This document shows, piece after piece, positions 53,812 through 63,361 of a DNA stretch of 64,000 nt. The DNA comes from Methylotetracoccus oryzae (lineage in GTDB: Bacteria > Pseudomonadota > Gammaproteobacteria > Methylococcales > Methylococcaceae). The translations under genes were made by a program, and so were the position numbers. Numbering within the stretch: the stretch's first letter is position 1; every line of letters starts with the position of its first letter. The stretch spans positions 1 through 64,000 of the forward strand of contig NZ_SRSH01000025.1 in NCBI RefSeq assembly GCF_006175985.1. The letters are read 5' to 3'. The notes below the pieces were generated by a model, which made no database searches, had not been told where the DNA came from, and was given only the letters and a program-made list of their open reading frames with translations.

Positions 53812-55122
53812 ATGATCCCCCGGAACGAATTCAAGCAGCGCCGCAAGCGTCTGATGCGACTCATGCCCAAAGGCAGCGTCGCCATCATCGCCAGCGCGGC
53901 ACCGAGCATCCGCAATCGCGACGTCGAATACCCTTTTCGCCAGGACAGCGATTTCTACTACCTGACCGGTTTCAACGAACACGATTCGATCGCCGTTCTG
54001 GCGCCCGGCCGCAAGCAGGGCGAGTACGTCGTGTTCTGCCGCGAACATGACGAAAAACTCGCCGTCTGGGTCGGCCGCAACGCCGGACTGGAAGGCGCGC
54101 GCGAAGGCTATGGTGCCGACGAAGCGCTCCCGATCGGGGAATTGCAGAAAGCCCTGCCGGATCTGATCGAGAACCGCGAGCGCGTCTACTTTGCGATCGG
54201 GCGGGACGACGACCTCGACCGCCATGTCATGGCCGCCGTGAACGCCGTGCGTGCCAAGGCACGGGCCGGCGTCCGAGCACCGTTCGAGTTCGTCGCGCTC
54301 GAACACCTGCTGCACGAACTCCGGCTGGTCAAGAGCACGGCCGAGATCAAGACCATGCGTCGTGCCGCCGAAGTCTCGGTCGCGGCCCACAAACGTGCGA
54401 TGCGGGCCTGCCGTCCCGGCCGCTACGAGTATGAAATCGAGGCGGAACTGGTGCATGAGTTCACCCGACACGGCCTGCGCTCGCAAGCCTATCCGTGCAT
54501 AGTTGCCGGCGGTGAAAATGCCTGCGTGCTGCATTACACCGACAACCGCGACCCGCTGCGCGACGGCGATCTGCTGCTGATCGACGCCGGCGCAGAGCAC
54601 GACAATTACGCGGCGGACATCACGCGCACGTTTCCGGTCAACGGTCGCTTCAGCGACCCGCAGCGGAGCTTGTACGAACTCGTGCTGGAAGCACAAATGG
54701 CCGCCATCAAGTCCGTCAAACCGGGCAATCACTGGAACGACCCGCATGACACCGCGGTCCGGGTGCTCACCAAGGGACTCGTTTCCCTGGGCCTGCTGGA
54801 GGGCAAGGTCAACGCTCTGATCAAGGATGAGGCCTACAAGCGGTTCTACATGCACCGGACAGGACACTGGCTGGGCATGGACGTGCACGATGTCGGCGAT
54901 TACCGCACGGACGACGCGTGGCGACCCTTCGAGCCCGGCATGGTCCTGACCGTCGAGCCGGGCCTCTACGTTCCGGCCGACTGTACCGACGTCGACCCGC
55001 GCTGGCGGGGCATCGGCATTCGCATCGAAGACGACGTGCTCGTGACCGAGAAGGGGCACGAGGTGCTGACGGGCGCGGCGCCGAAGGCCGTCGACGAGAT
55101 TGAAGCCTTTATGCACTCATGA
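53812..55122 (+). CDS. pepP: Xaa-Pro aminopeptidase P
   Basis: The 436-residue pita-bread fold metallopeptidase removes N-terminal residues before proline. The N-terminal domain has RNRDVEYPFRQDSDFYYLTGF. Metal ligands are in LLIDAGAEHDNYAADITRTF (two Asp), HRTGHWLGMDVHDVGDY (His), LTVEPGLYV (Glu) and GIRIEDDVLVT (Glu). All are present, and length is normal. It overlaps ubiH by 4 nt (ATGA). Confidence 0.95.
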   Translation: MIPRNEFKQRRKRLMRLMPKGSVAIIASAAPSIRNRDVEYPFRQDSDFYYLTGFNEHDSIAVLAPGRKQGEYVVFCREHDEKLAVWVGRNAGLEGAREGYGADEALPIGELQKALPDLIENRERVYFAIGRDDDLDRHVMAAVNAVRAKARAGVRAPFEFVALEHLLHELRLVKSTAEIKTMRRAAEVSVAAHKRAMRACRPGRYEYEIEAELVHEFTRHGLRSQAYPCIVAGGENACVLHYTDNRDPLRDGDLLLIDAGAEHDNYAADITRTFPVNGRFSDPQRSLYELVLEAQMAAIKSVKPGNHWNDPHDTAVRVLTKGLVSLGLLEGKVNALIKDEAYKRFYMHRTGHWLGMDVHDVGDYRTDDAWRPFEPGMVLTVEPGLYVPADCTDVDPRWRGIGIRIEDDVLVTEKGHEVLTGAAPKAVDEIEAFMHS

Positions 55123-56327
55123 ACGGCTTCGACTACGACCTGGTCATCATCGGCGGCGGGCTCGTCGGCAGCAGCCTGGCGCTGGCCTTGCGAAACGCGC
55201 CCCTCCGCATCGCCATCGTCGATGCCCAGAGCGAAGCCCAGCGGCGGGCCTCACCGGCCGGAGCACGCGCCCTGGCGCTCGCCGAGGGGTCGGTGCAAAT
55301 CCTCCAGCGCCTCGGCGTCTGGGCTGCCATCGAACCGGACGCAACGCCGATCCGGCATATCCACGTGTCCGATCGCGGCCACTTCGGAAAGACCCGCCTG
55401 GACGCCGAACGCGAGGGCGTCAAGGCCTTGGGCCATGTCGCCACTGCCCGTGCGATCGAAGAGGCGGTCATCGGGGCCTTGCACGACGCGCCGGCCGACC
55501 TGCTCGAGCAGGCCCGGCTGATCGGCCTCAAGGCCGGCGACGACCGAATCTGCGTAACGCTCCGACAGGGCGACGACACCCTGAACCTGACGACGCGGCT
55601 GGTCGTCGGCGCCGACGGCGGGGATTCCAGCGTACGCAAGTTGCTGGATATCGGCAGCACGGCTCGAGACTATGGCCAGACGGCAATCGTGCTGGAAGTC
55701 GCCACGGAGCGAGACCACCGCAACACGGCCTACGAGCGTTTCACGGCCTCGGGTCCGCTGGCCATGCTGCCCATCGACCGCAAGCGCTGCTCCGTCGTCT
55801 GGACGCTTAGCCATCACGATGCGGAGGACGTACGGAGTCTGCCGGAAGCACAGTTCCTGGCCACGCTGCAGGAAACCTTCGGCCATTGGGTCGGCCGCTT
55901 GAGCATCGCCACGCCGCGCCAGGCCTTTCCCCTGAAGTTGATCCGCGCCGACCGGATGACCGACCGGCGGGTGGTCCTGATCGGCAATGCCGTCCACCAA
56001 CTGCATCCGGTCGCCGGACAGGGCTTCAACCTGGGGTTGCGCGATGCTGCGCAACTGGCGGAGGGACTGATCGGCCGGACCGAATTCGGCGAGGACATCG
56101 GCAGCGCCGGCTTCCTGGAGGCCTATGCCGCCTCACGCAGCCGCGACTTACAGAACGTCGTATTCTTTACCGACAGCCTGGTGCGACTGTTCTCGAATCG
56201 TTTCGCCCCCCTCGCACTGGCTCGCAACCTGGGCCTGGTTGCCCTGGATTGCTGGCCAGCCGCCAAACAGCGACTGGCCAGCCACGCGATGGGCCTGGCG
56301 CGGCGTATTCCCCGCATGCCATCCTGA
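55119..56327 (+). CDS. ubiH: 2-octaprenyl-6-methoxyphenol hydroxylase
   Basis: The 402-residue FAD monooxygenase acts in ubiquinone synthesis. The FAD motif IIGGGLVGSSLALALRNA is at residues 9-26, the DG-type motif is VGADGGDSSVRKLL near 168, and the second FAD motif is LIGNAVHQLHPVAGQGFNLG near 287-306. The GN(A)xxxLHPxAGQGFNLG form is that of UbiH, as opposed to UbiF/UbiI, which carry GD. It is coupled to pepP by a 4-nt overlap. Confidence 0.93.
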   Translation: MNGFDYDLVIIGGGLVGSSLALALRNAPLRIAIVDAQSEAQRRASPAGARALALAEGSVQILQRLGVWAAIEPDATPIRHIHVSDRGHFGKTRLDAEREGVKALGHVATARAIEEAVIGALHDAPADLLEQARLIGLKAGDDRICVTLRQGDDTLNLTTRLVVGADGGDSSVRKLLDIGSTARDYGQTAIVLEVATERDHRNTAYERFTASGPLAMLPIDRKRCSVVWTLSHHDAEDVRSLPEAQFLATLQETFGHWVGRLSIATPRQAFPLKLIRADRMTDRRVVLIGNAVHQLHPVAGQGFNLGLRDAAQLAEGLIGRTEFGEDIGSAGFLEAYAASRSRDLQNVVFFTDSLVRLFSNRFAPLALARNLGLVALDCWPAAKQRLASHAMGLARRIPRMPS

Positions 56328-56337
56328 CTGACCACTG

Positions 56338-56370
56338 ATCGAGGGGCGACCCGGGGGCCGCCCTTTCGAT
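56338..56370. terminator. Bidirectional hairpin between ubiH and the TonB receptor
   Basis: ATCGAGGGGCGACC and GGCCGCCCTTTCGAT form a long stem with one bulge around CGGG. It lies in the 52-bp gap between convergent genes and can end both transcripts. Confidence 0.65.
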
Positions 56371-56379
56371 GATCCGCCT

Positions 56380-58797
56380 CTAGAACGAAATCGAGATGGT
56401 GCCGCGAAAGAGTCGCGGCTCGACCGGGTGGATCAGCTTGCCTTCGACGCCTTCCGGCGGCTGATTTGGCAACCGGTACTGGTAGTAGTAGGCGATGTCG
56501 TTGGCCTTCGAGTCGAACAGGTTGAACACACCCAGTTCGAGCTTCAGATTGTCCCGCTGCCATCCCAGATTCCAGTTGACCAGTGTGGTACTGCCCATGT
56601 AGGCCGTACCTGCCTCGTTCAGCGGCACATTGCTGAAATGCCGCAACCGCGCCGTCGAAAAGAAGCCGTAGGGCATCAACACCGTCGCGCCGCTGGTGAT
56701 GACCTGACCGACCGAATTCGGGATATTGTTCTCGCTACTCGGGAGCGTCGTGAAATAGGACTTCGTGAAGGCAAAGTCGGCGTCCAGCATCAGCCAGTCG
56801 TAGGGTTGATAGTAGTTGGCCCACTCGACGCCCATCCGATCACCCGGATCGCTCGGCTCGGTCGTGCCCTCGTCGCCGACGAAGACCAGTTCCGAATCGC
56901 TGTGCAGGTACCAGAACGCGAGCGTCGAGTTCAAGCCTTCGACGTACTGCGTGCGCAGACCGACTTCTGCGCCCTTCGCGCGCGATAACGGCGTGACGGG
57001 ATGCGTCGGATCGCCGCTGACCGGATTGACCCGGGCGGTCGTGCCGCGCGCATCGTTCGAATGGAAGCCATAACCGCCGTTGATGTAGAACTCGGTCTCG
57101 GCCCACGGACCGAAGATCAGGCTGGCCTTGGGGCTCATCAAACTCGCCGCACGCTCGCCATTGTTTTCCGGCGTCAGCCGACTGTCCACATTGAAGTTGT
57201 AGATATCCTCACGGACACCGGCGATTGTCCGAAACCAGTTCGTCCAGCGGTTCTCGCTCTTCAGATAGATCCCGACGCTGATCTGGTTAACGTTATCGTT
57301 GCTGGTGGTGCTGAACACGTCCCGGAACTGGGTATTCGCAAGCCCCAGTCCGCCGATCTGGTCGTTCCGCACCTGGATGCCGACCGTGTTGTCCATGTCC
57401 GTTCCAAACAGCTTGTTGAACCAGGTCTGCGAGGCGTTGCCGCCGTAGATCATCCGGTGTTCCTTCTGGAGGATCTGGTCGCCCTGCACCGGGTAGTTCA
57501 GAAAGAACGTGAAGTCGGAGTACAGGTCGAGATCGTAGTAGACCGTGTAGAGATTGGCCTCATTGCGATACCCGTCGCCACTGCTCCAGACGTTCGCCGC
57601 CAGGCTGTAACGGTTCGAGTTGCCGCCGTCGGTCGGATTCAGGGTCCCGTAGAGATCGATCAGGTTGGCCTTGACGAGTTGCTCAGGAATCTGGTTCGTC
57701 GCGGTCCAGTTGTTGTTGTACGCGACCCCGATCAACGACATCCCCCAGTCCTTTTCGTCGATCGTGTAGCGGATCAGGCCGTTGTACTGGTTCATGTCCA
57801 TCGGCTGAACCCAGGGGCCGTCGTAGAAGTTGAAGGCCGCGCCATACAGAAGGTCTCCGGGACCGATTCGGGTCGAATTGGCCGCCACCGTGCGATAGAA
57901 ATTGAACTCGCCACCCTCAAATTTAAGGAACCCTTGCGGTAGTCGGTGCAGCGTGTGCATGTTGGCATAGCCGGCCGCCGAGAAATCGCCGAGTTCCGCG
58001 TAGTACGGCCCCTTGCCGTACTCGACCCGGTCCATCAGCTCGGGGATGATGCTGTTCAAATCCATGTAGCCCTGGCCGTGGGCATTGGTCGGCATGTTCA
58101 TCGGCACGCCGTCGACCCAGGTCGCGAAGTCGGTACCGTGATCGAGGTTGAAGCCGCGCAGAAAATACTGGTTGGCCTTGCCGGAACCACTGTGCTGGGT
58201 CGCCAGCATCCCCGGCACGACCTCGACCAGTTCGCCGATGCGGAGCAGGGGCCGGTACTTGAACTGGTTCTGACCGACCACGCCTTGCGAGGCCGATGCC
58301 GTCACACCGATGAGATCGGTCTCTCGTCCCAGGATCTCGACGGTTTCCAGACTGGTCGGCTCTTCGGTAGGCCGAGGCGCTTCCACCTCCTGCTCCTGAT
58401 CCACCGGCGTATCGACTCGGGCACCACCGGGGAGGCCGTCCGGCACCGGCCCTGGAGCCGCTTCACGTTTAGCCGCGGCGACGCTGGCCGCCTTTGCTCC
58501 CGGCTTGGAACCCACCTTTCCGTCGGATGCCGCAGTGGCTGTTGGGGCCGGCGTCGGGGGCTTGGTCTTGGTCGCCGCAGCGGCTGATGCGGCTTGCTCC
58601 TGCTCGGCGTCGAGGTTTTGTGCCTGTAGCTGCGACTTGGACAAGCGATGGGCGTTCGCCGGTACCGGCGCCATCGAACCCAGGCCGCACACGATCGCCC
58701 ACACAAGCCGCAGGTCATGCTGGGTGCATTTCTTCCAGCGGGTGTCGTCCGAAATGACCGCGGCCCGTTTCTGAACCAGTAACCTCTTGGCTAACAT
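56380..58797 (-). CDS. TonB-dependent outer-membrane receptor
   Basis: The 805-residue protein has an N-terminal signal region (LRLVWAIVCGLGSMAPVPANA) and a long Ala/Pro/Lys-rich spacer (about 55-140). The plug domain (about 150-280) has VEILGRETDLIGVTASASQG, FLRGFNLDHGTDFATWVDGV and MDRVEYGKGPYY. The beta-barrel ends with RLFRGTISISF and its C-terminal Phe. The plug resembles receptors of unknown substrate more than siderophore receptors I can name. It precedes the cytochrome cluster on the same strand and would be powered by the TonB system at 49-51 kb. Confidence 0.9.
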   Translation of the reverse strand: MLAKRLLVQKRAAVISDDTRWKKCTQHDLRLVWAIVCGLGSMAPVPANAHRLSKSQLQAQNLDAEQEQAASAAAATKTKPPTPAPTATAASDGKVGSKPGAKAASVAAAKREAAPGPVPDGLPGGARVDTPVDQEQEVEAPRPTEEPTSLETVEILGRETDLIGVTASASQGVVGQNQFKYRPLLRIGELVEVVPGMLATQHSGSGKANQYFLRGFNLDHGTDFATWVDGVPMNMPTNAHGQGYMDLNSIIPELMDRVEYGKGPYYAELGDFSAAGYANMHTLHRLPQGFLKFEGGEFNFYRTVAANSTRIGPGDLLYGAAFNFYDGPWVQPMDMNQYNGLIRYTIDEKDWGMSLIGVAYNNNWTATNQIPEQLVKANLIDLYGTLNPTDGGNSNRYSLAANVWSSGDGYRNEANLYTVYYDLDLYSDFTFFLNYPVQGDQILQKEHRMIYGGNASQTWFNKLFGTDMDNTVGIQVRNDQIGGLGLANTQFRDVFSTTSNDNVNQISVGIYLKSENRWTNWFRTIAGVREDIYNFNVDSRLTPENNGERAASLMSPKASLIFGPWAETEFYINGGYGFHSNDARGTTARVNPVSGDPTHPVTPLSRAKGAEVGLRTQYVEGLNSTLAFWYLHSDSELVFVGDEGTTEPSDPGDRMGVEWANYYQPYDWLMLDADFAFTKSYFTTLPSSENNIPNSVGQVITSGATVLMPYGFFSTARLRHFSNVPLNEAGTAYMGSTTLVNWNLGWQRDNLKLELGVFNLFDSKANDIAYYYQYRLPNQPPEGVEGKLIHPVEPRLFRGTISISF

Positions 58798-59198
58798 CCT
58801 TCTCGGTATCCCCTTTATGAAAGCGTTGACGTGTTAGCTCGCGCGCCGAACGGCACCGAGGCCCGTGGCGCGGGCCTGACGCGAACAATCCCGCGCCTAC
58901 GCGAGATCTATGCCATTCGAACGACGGCACGCGAATTCAGCGGCATAAGCCACAAACCAGCCAGGACAGACTCGCCCCGGTGCGGGCATTGACTCAGGCT
59001 TTGCGGGTAATGCCCGATAACGCGTACCTGAGCGGTAGGGTAGGTCACCGCCGCGAGGAACGATTTTCGTACCACACCGAAGGCGGATCCGCGCTGTCTG
59101 GCACGCTCTCCCGCCGGGCCCCACCGAGGCTTAGGACCAAACTTCCGCGCCCCCAGTAACCGCGTGGTTACGCGAGACGGCACAGGCGGATGCGGGTG
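58798..59198. other. Intergenic region between cytochrome genes and TonB receptor
   Basis: There are 400 bases with no supported gene. A short hairpin GTAACC/GGTTAC (59156-59171) follows the cytochrome stop and could be a weak terminator for the cytochrome genes. The TonB receptor leader (58798-58830) has a GGGGATACC ribosome-like site. Confidence 0.35.
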
Positions 59199-59597
59199 TC
59201 ACTTGGCGCGCGAGCGAGGACGCGCCGCATAATGAGCCGCCAACTGTGCGACATCCTGATCGGTCAGTTCGCGGGCCACGCCATCCATCCACGGGTGGCT
59301 TCGCTCACCGGAGCGATAATCCCTGAGCTTTGCGGCCAGGTAGCCCTGTTTCTGGCCGATAATCTTTGGACTCATCGTATCCATTCGGATGTCACGGGGT
59401 CCATGGCAACCATCGCACAGCAGGTAGGCGGTCCGTGCGGCAGCCTCGGGACTGTCAGCGGCGGGCGGCCGCTCGAACAGCGTGCAGGCGGGCAGCGCCG
59501 CAGCCACGGCCACGCACGCGGAAAGGACCCAGCGTCTGCCTAACCCCCGCTGCCGGGTCAGTACCGGGCCCAGGCGCATCATCCGCGCCCCCGTCAT
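59199..59597 (-). CDS. Small c-type cytochrome (c553-like)
   Basis: The 132-residue protein has an N-terminal signal (VLSACVAVAAALPAC, possible lipobox) and one heme motif CDGCH (Cys61-His65). It has SPKIIGQKQGYLAAKLRDYRSGERSHPWMDGVARELTDQD, whose Met can be the axial ligand, as in cytochromes c553/c4-type domains. Its ATG overlaps the stop of the upstream cytochrome gene by 4 nt, so the two are co-translated. It is likely a periplasmic electron carrier. Confidence 0.85.
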   Translation of the reverse strand: MTGARMMRLGPVLTRQRGLGRRWVLSACVAVAAALPACTLFERPPAADSPEAAARTAYLLCDGCHGPRDIRMDTMSPKIIGQKQGYLAAKLRDYRSGERSHPWMDGVARELTDQDVAQLAAHYAARPRSRAK

Positions 59598-59998
59598 CGA
59601 ACTTCCTCCAGGCCGGAGTAATAGGACACGACGTCGGCGATGTCCTGCCCCGACAGCTTCACTGCGACTGCTGCCATGGCCGGCACGTTCCGCTTGCCGG
59701 TTCGGTAGGCCATCAGTGACGACATCAGGTACATCGCATCCTGGCCCGCCAAATTGGGGAGGTCGTCGGAGGCGCTGAAGCCCACACCGCCGTGACAGCC
59801 CGCGCAGGTCATCTTCGCGATCTGCGCACCCCGTTTTGCATCGCCCTTCATCGACATAGCCATGTCGTCCATGGAGTCCATTCGATCCATGTTCTCCATC
59901 GAGCCCATGCCACCCATCCCGCCCAGCGCAGGACCGCAGAGCACCGTCGTCGCGGCCAACAGCACCGTGACCAACACCAGGAGATTGATCATTTTCAT
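59594..59998 (-). CDS. c-type cytochrome with Met/Asp-rich N-terminal linker
   Basis: The 134-residue protein starts at 59998 (MKMINLLVLVTVLLAATTVL signal). The mature N-terminus is a Met/Gly/Asp-rich stretch (GGMGGMGSMENMDRMDSMDD) before one heme motif CAGCH (Cys65-His69). The fold then runs PNLAGQDAMYLMSSLMAYRTGKRN and MAAVAVKLSGQDIADVVSYY, typical of c4/c553 cytochromes. Met-rich stretches often bind Cu(I) or Ag(I); here that is only a suggestion. It overlaps the next cytochrome gene by 4 nt and lies downstream of the Cyc2-like gene. Confidence 0.85.
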   Translation of the reverse strand: MKMINLLVLVTVLLAATTVLCGPALGGMGGMGSMENMDRMDSMDDMAMSMKGDAKRGAQIAKMTCAGCHGGVGFSASDDLPNLAGQDAMYLMSSLMAYRTGKRNVPAMAAVAVKLSGQDIADVVSYYSGLEEVR

Positions 59999-60221
59999 AA
60001 GCACGGGATTTGCCCTTTGCGTGTCAGTGAATCCGATGAGCACAACTATTCACGCCCCCTTTGCGGGAACGGGCCGGAAGGCCGGGACACGCCGTGAATC
60101 CGTCCCTGGCGGCTAGCCTGCGGGTTCCCTCCCGCAGACGGTCTCTTCCTCCCGGCCCGCTCCCACGGCCAAGCAAAGCCTGGGGTGACGGGTTACTCGA
60201 TGAGCAGCCAGTCACCGCTCT

Positions 60222-61682
60222 TCACCACATCAGATTCCCGACCAGGAACAAGGTGTTGTTGGCGGCGGCGTTACGCCCGTACCCGTCGTAGTTGTTTGCG
60301 GCACCATTAAAAACGGTCCAGGCCGTGTATTGCAGTGACAGGCGCAGATTGAGATAGGGATCGAGCGGCGACTCGCCCTTTCCAAACGGCACGTAATCGA
60401 ACTGGACCTGAAAGTTCTCGCTGTTCGGCAAGCCATTCCGGCTGCCGGAAATCGGTGCGGGCTGGTAGAGCACGCGATCGCCGCTGCCGCCGGTGCGGTT
60501 ATAGCTGAACGTCAGCGTATAGGTCTGGCGGAAGGTGTACATCCCCATGATCATCATGTTCGTCACGTATTGCCGCGCGTTGCCGGCAATCCGATGGACA
60601 CCCCCGCCCGCAATGCGGGTCTGTCGGGATCCCGCGATTTCCGCGAACACCGAATCCTCGGCATTGCCCAGCGCCGAGTTCGTGTATTGATCACGGGTCC
60701 AGCGAGCCATGAACATCAGCATGTTGTCGTCGTCGAGCATGTACATGTAATTCGAGTCGACGTTCCAGTCCGTGACCGAGTTCGTGCCGAACGACTTGTT
60801 ATATTGCGGGTAGATGTTGGCCTGCATGCCATAGATGCCGACCATCAGCACATGCGGGCCGGTGATGTGCTGCAGGAAGACCCGGTAGTACGGCGCACCA
60901 CCGTCGATCAGCGGATTGCTGCGACTAAACACCCCCAGCCCGTTGGCCATATTGCTGGCCATGCTGGTATACGCGCCGGCCTCGACATAGACATGGTTGT
61001 CCCACATCGCGTACGCTGACGAACCGGCCGTAAAGCCCATCAGCTGCATCATCAATGGCTGCGCCGTGGGCTGGGGCGCCAGTTGCGACGTATTGTAGGG
61101 ATACATCCACTCCGGCACGGTCATCCAGGTATCCGACATCGTCGGGCCGTTGTTGGCCGATATGCCGTAAATAAGGTTGGAACCGGCCAGATCCGTGTGG
61201 TCCGCGTAGCGAATTTCCGCCATCGCGAGGCTGATGTTCTCGGTGACCTGCGGATTGAAATTCAACTGGAGGTACGCCCCGATCTTGTCGGTGACCCGCC
61301 CCGTGTAATAGATGGCGTTCCAGTCGTTGGTCGCGTTGTTATTGCCGCTGAACCCGGAACCGGCGCCACCGGGCTGATCTTCCTGGGTGTGCGTGAAGGA
61401 ACCTATCGTCTGGAACGAGAAGGCGTTGACGATATCGGGCAGCTTGGCGGCGTGTCCCGCCGTGAAGGCGTTCAGCTTGAACAGACGGCCATACGGCGTC
61501 AGATAGGGCCCGTACGACTGCATATGACAGGCTGAGCAGGGTTCACCCGTCTGACGCGCGAAGGCCGCGGTCGCTTCCACTGGCGCGGCCCTGATTAAAC
61601 CCATCACCGCGAGAGCGAGCACCATCAACCGGAGGGCACCCCCGGTCCAAAGCGAAAAGCGCGTTCCATCCATGCGGCGCAT
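60222..61682 (-). CDS. Cyc2-like outer-membrane monoheme cytochrome-porin fusion
   Basis: The 486-residue protein has a signal peptide (LMVLALAVMGLIRAAPVEA) and an N-terminal heme segment AAFARQTGEPCSACHMQSYG (CSACH, Cys49-His53), then YLTPYGRLFKLNAFTAG. This matches the start of Cyc2 iron-oxidising proteins: FARQTGxxCxACH...LTPFGRxFKL. The rest is rich in alternating aromatic/polar strands (IYYTGRVTDKIGAYLQLNFN, YNRTGGSGDRVLY, LNLRLSLQYTAW) and ends LVGNLMW, as expected for a 16-stranded barrel. Cyc2 moves electrons from outside to periplasmic cytochromes; two such genes follow on the same strand. Substrate (Fe(II) or other) is not provable here. Confidence 0.75.
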   Translation of the reverse strand: MRRMDGTRFSLWTGGALRLMVLALAVMGLIRAAPVEATAAFARQTGEPCSACHMQSYGPYLTPYGRLFKLNAFTAGHAAKLPDIVNAFSFQTIGSFTHTQEDQPGGAGSGFSGNNNATNDWNAIYYTGRVTDKIGAYLQLNFNPQVTENISLAMAEIRYADHTDLAGSNLIYGISANNGPTMSDTWMTVPEWMYPYNTSQLAPQPTAQPLMMQLMGFTAGSSAYAMWDNHVYVEAGAYTSMASNMANGLGVFSRSNPLIDGGAPYYRVFLQHITGPHVLMVGIYGMQANIYPQYNKSFGTNSVTDWNVDSNYMYMLDDDNMLMFMARWTRDQYTNSALGNAEDSVFAEIAGSRQTRIAGGGVHRIAGNARQYVTNMMIMGMYTFRQTYTLTFSYNRTGGSGDRVLYQPAPISGSRNGLPNSENFQVQFDYVPFGKGESPLDPYLNLRLSLQYTAWTVFNGAANNYDGYGRNAAANNTLFLVGNLMW

Positions 61683-61990
61683 CTACCAACTCCTGCGGAG
61701 AGCCCTGACGACGATAGAAGGCGAGGCCGGTTCATTGCGTCGACCGGTACTGATCCAGCCCCAAACCTTGCTCCTTTCCCAGCATAGGGCATGCCAGATC
61801 TCAACCCATCTGGGGGGCCACGGCCCGGCGAAACGCGCCCCGACACGGCAGAGATCAAACACCATCATTACAACAATGACTTACACAAAGCCCACACCGA
61901 GACAAGACGACCACCACGTCAAATGACACGGCTGCGGGGACCAGCGCAACTCGCCTGCTCCGCTGACAGAACCGCTTGACGCACTCAGCG

Positions 61991-62016
61991 AAAACCCTCA
62001 GCGGCGTGGGTTTTTT
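61991..62016 (+). terminator. Orphan Rho-independent terminator-like hairpin
   Basis: AAAACCC (61991-61997) pairs with GGGTTTT (62008-62014) and is followed by more T residues on the plus strand. No supported plus-strand gene precedes it within 61683-61990. It may belong to an unannotated short transcript or act on minus-strand readthrough. The rest of 61683-62244 shows no gene. Confidence 0.5.
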
Positions 62017-62244
62017 GCCGGATCGCCATCACGCTCACCCCTCGTGGCAAGGGCATCCCCAGGGACAAGGAGCCTGAAGCAGCATGATGGTCCTCGAATT
62101 GCTTAAGTGGGAAAGGCGCTGCGCACCGGCAGTCGCGCAGCAGGTGCCGAAGATGACAGCCCATCGCCGTAACGGCGTATCGGCCGTTCCATCCAACACC
62201 CGCCCGACTCTCCGGGCACCGATTGACAGCAACCCAGGATCGCG

Positions 62245-63297
62245 ATGAACGAAAAACGTGGCAGAGCCGACTCGGCAGCGCACGCCGCAATGCAGGACCA
62301 GACGCCGTTTGAACTCCGCATCCGCTTCGATGCCGACCGGCGCATCCTCGCGATCAGCCTCAACGACGACCCGCTCGAACTCCCCACCCGCGCCGGGCAT
62401 TCCGGTCTCCAACGGCTGCATCCGGATCACGCGGGAGCGGCTGATCCCGGCAAGGCTGCGCCCGAACCAGCGATACCCCACGCTGTCCGCCCTGCCCGTG
62501 ACGCGCGAAACGTCCTGTACGGACTGACGCGCAACAGTGCCATCACACTGGCCATGCTACTGAGCCTGCAGTACGGCGTGTATCGCACCGCACTGTCAGA
62601 ACGCACGGAACTCGTGGAGCGCTACGGCTGGTGGATCCTGTACCTGGATCTCAGCGTGGTGGCACTGGTTGCCACGCTGAGTTATCTGCGTTCCTATGTC
62701 TATGCACAGGCATCTCACATGGTCGGGATGATGATCGGCATGACGATTGGAATGCAGGTCAGCACGATGATCGGCGGTGTGCTCGGTGCCACCAACGGAT
62801 TCTTCGTGGGCTCGATCGTCGGCATGGCGCTCGGTTCCATCTACGGCGTAGTGACTGCCTGGCGCTGCGGACCAATGGCGGTCATGCACGGACTCATGGC
62901 CGGTGTGATGGGTGGCACGATGGGCGCGATGGTCGTCGTCATGATGCTCCCGGACCACGTGCTGATCTTCATGCCCGTGTTCACGACGGTCAATCTGTTG
63001 ATCCTGATCTGGTTTACCTACCTCTTCTACCAGGAATGCGTCACCGGCACCCGCTGCGACCTCGCCAGGCCGGTCGGTCTGGCTGGCCAGCTCGGGGCGA
63101 CGCTGCTGACCGTCGGTTTTCTGACCGCGCTGATGATCGTCGGGCCGAAGGGCCCGATGGTCTGGAAAGGCCCAAAGCGCACACTGATCGGCGGCGAACC
63201 CTCGGCAAATCCCTTCGAGCTGAAGGACGGCACGCCCACCCCTGCGCCCAAGGCCACAGGGGAGATGGCCTGTGGTGCCGCGATGGGACCGCCATGA
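62245..63297 (+). CDS. Met/Gly-rich polytopic membrane protein, unknown function
   Basis: The 350-residue protein has a charged N-terminal domain of about 90 residues and then seven or so hydrophobic helices. The middle helices are extremely Met/Gly-rich (HMVGMMIGMTIGMQVSTMIG, MAVMHGLMAGVMGGTMGAMV), with spacing of glycine-zipper type. The C-terminal tail ends GEMACGAAMGPP. Met-rich helices can hold Cu(I), but the family is unknown to me. It is divergent from the Cyc2-like gene, with 560 bp between, and convergent with the DUF454 gene. Confidence 0.7.
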   Translation: MNEKRGRADSAAHAAMQDQTPFELRIRFDADRRILAISLNDDPLELPTRAGHSGLQRLHPDHAGAADPGKAAPEPAIPHAVRPARDARNVLYGLTRNSAITLAMLLSLQYGVYRTALSERTELVERYGWWILYLDLSVVALVATLSYLRSYVYAQASHMVGMMIGMTIGMQVSTMIGGVLGATNGFFVGSIVGMALGSIYGVVTAWRCGPMAVMHGLMAGVMGGTMGAMVVVMMLPDHVLIFMPVFTTVNLLILIWFTYLFYQECVTGTRCDLARPVGLAGQLGATLLTVGFLTALMIVGPKGPMVWKGPKRTLIGGEPSANPFELKDGTPTPAPKATGEMACGAAMGPP

Positions 63298-63361
63298 ACG
63301 GATCGGCCGCCGCGGGCTACGCCCGCCCCACCCGACCGCTAAGGGCGAGCCTTGGGAGACC

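Noticed and set aside
53308-55116. 602-codon minus-strand frame opposite ygfB and pepP
   Set aside because: Shadow frame over well-supported genes.
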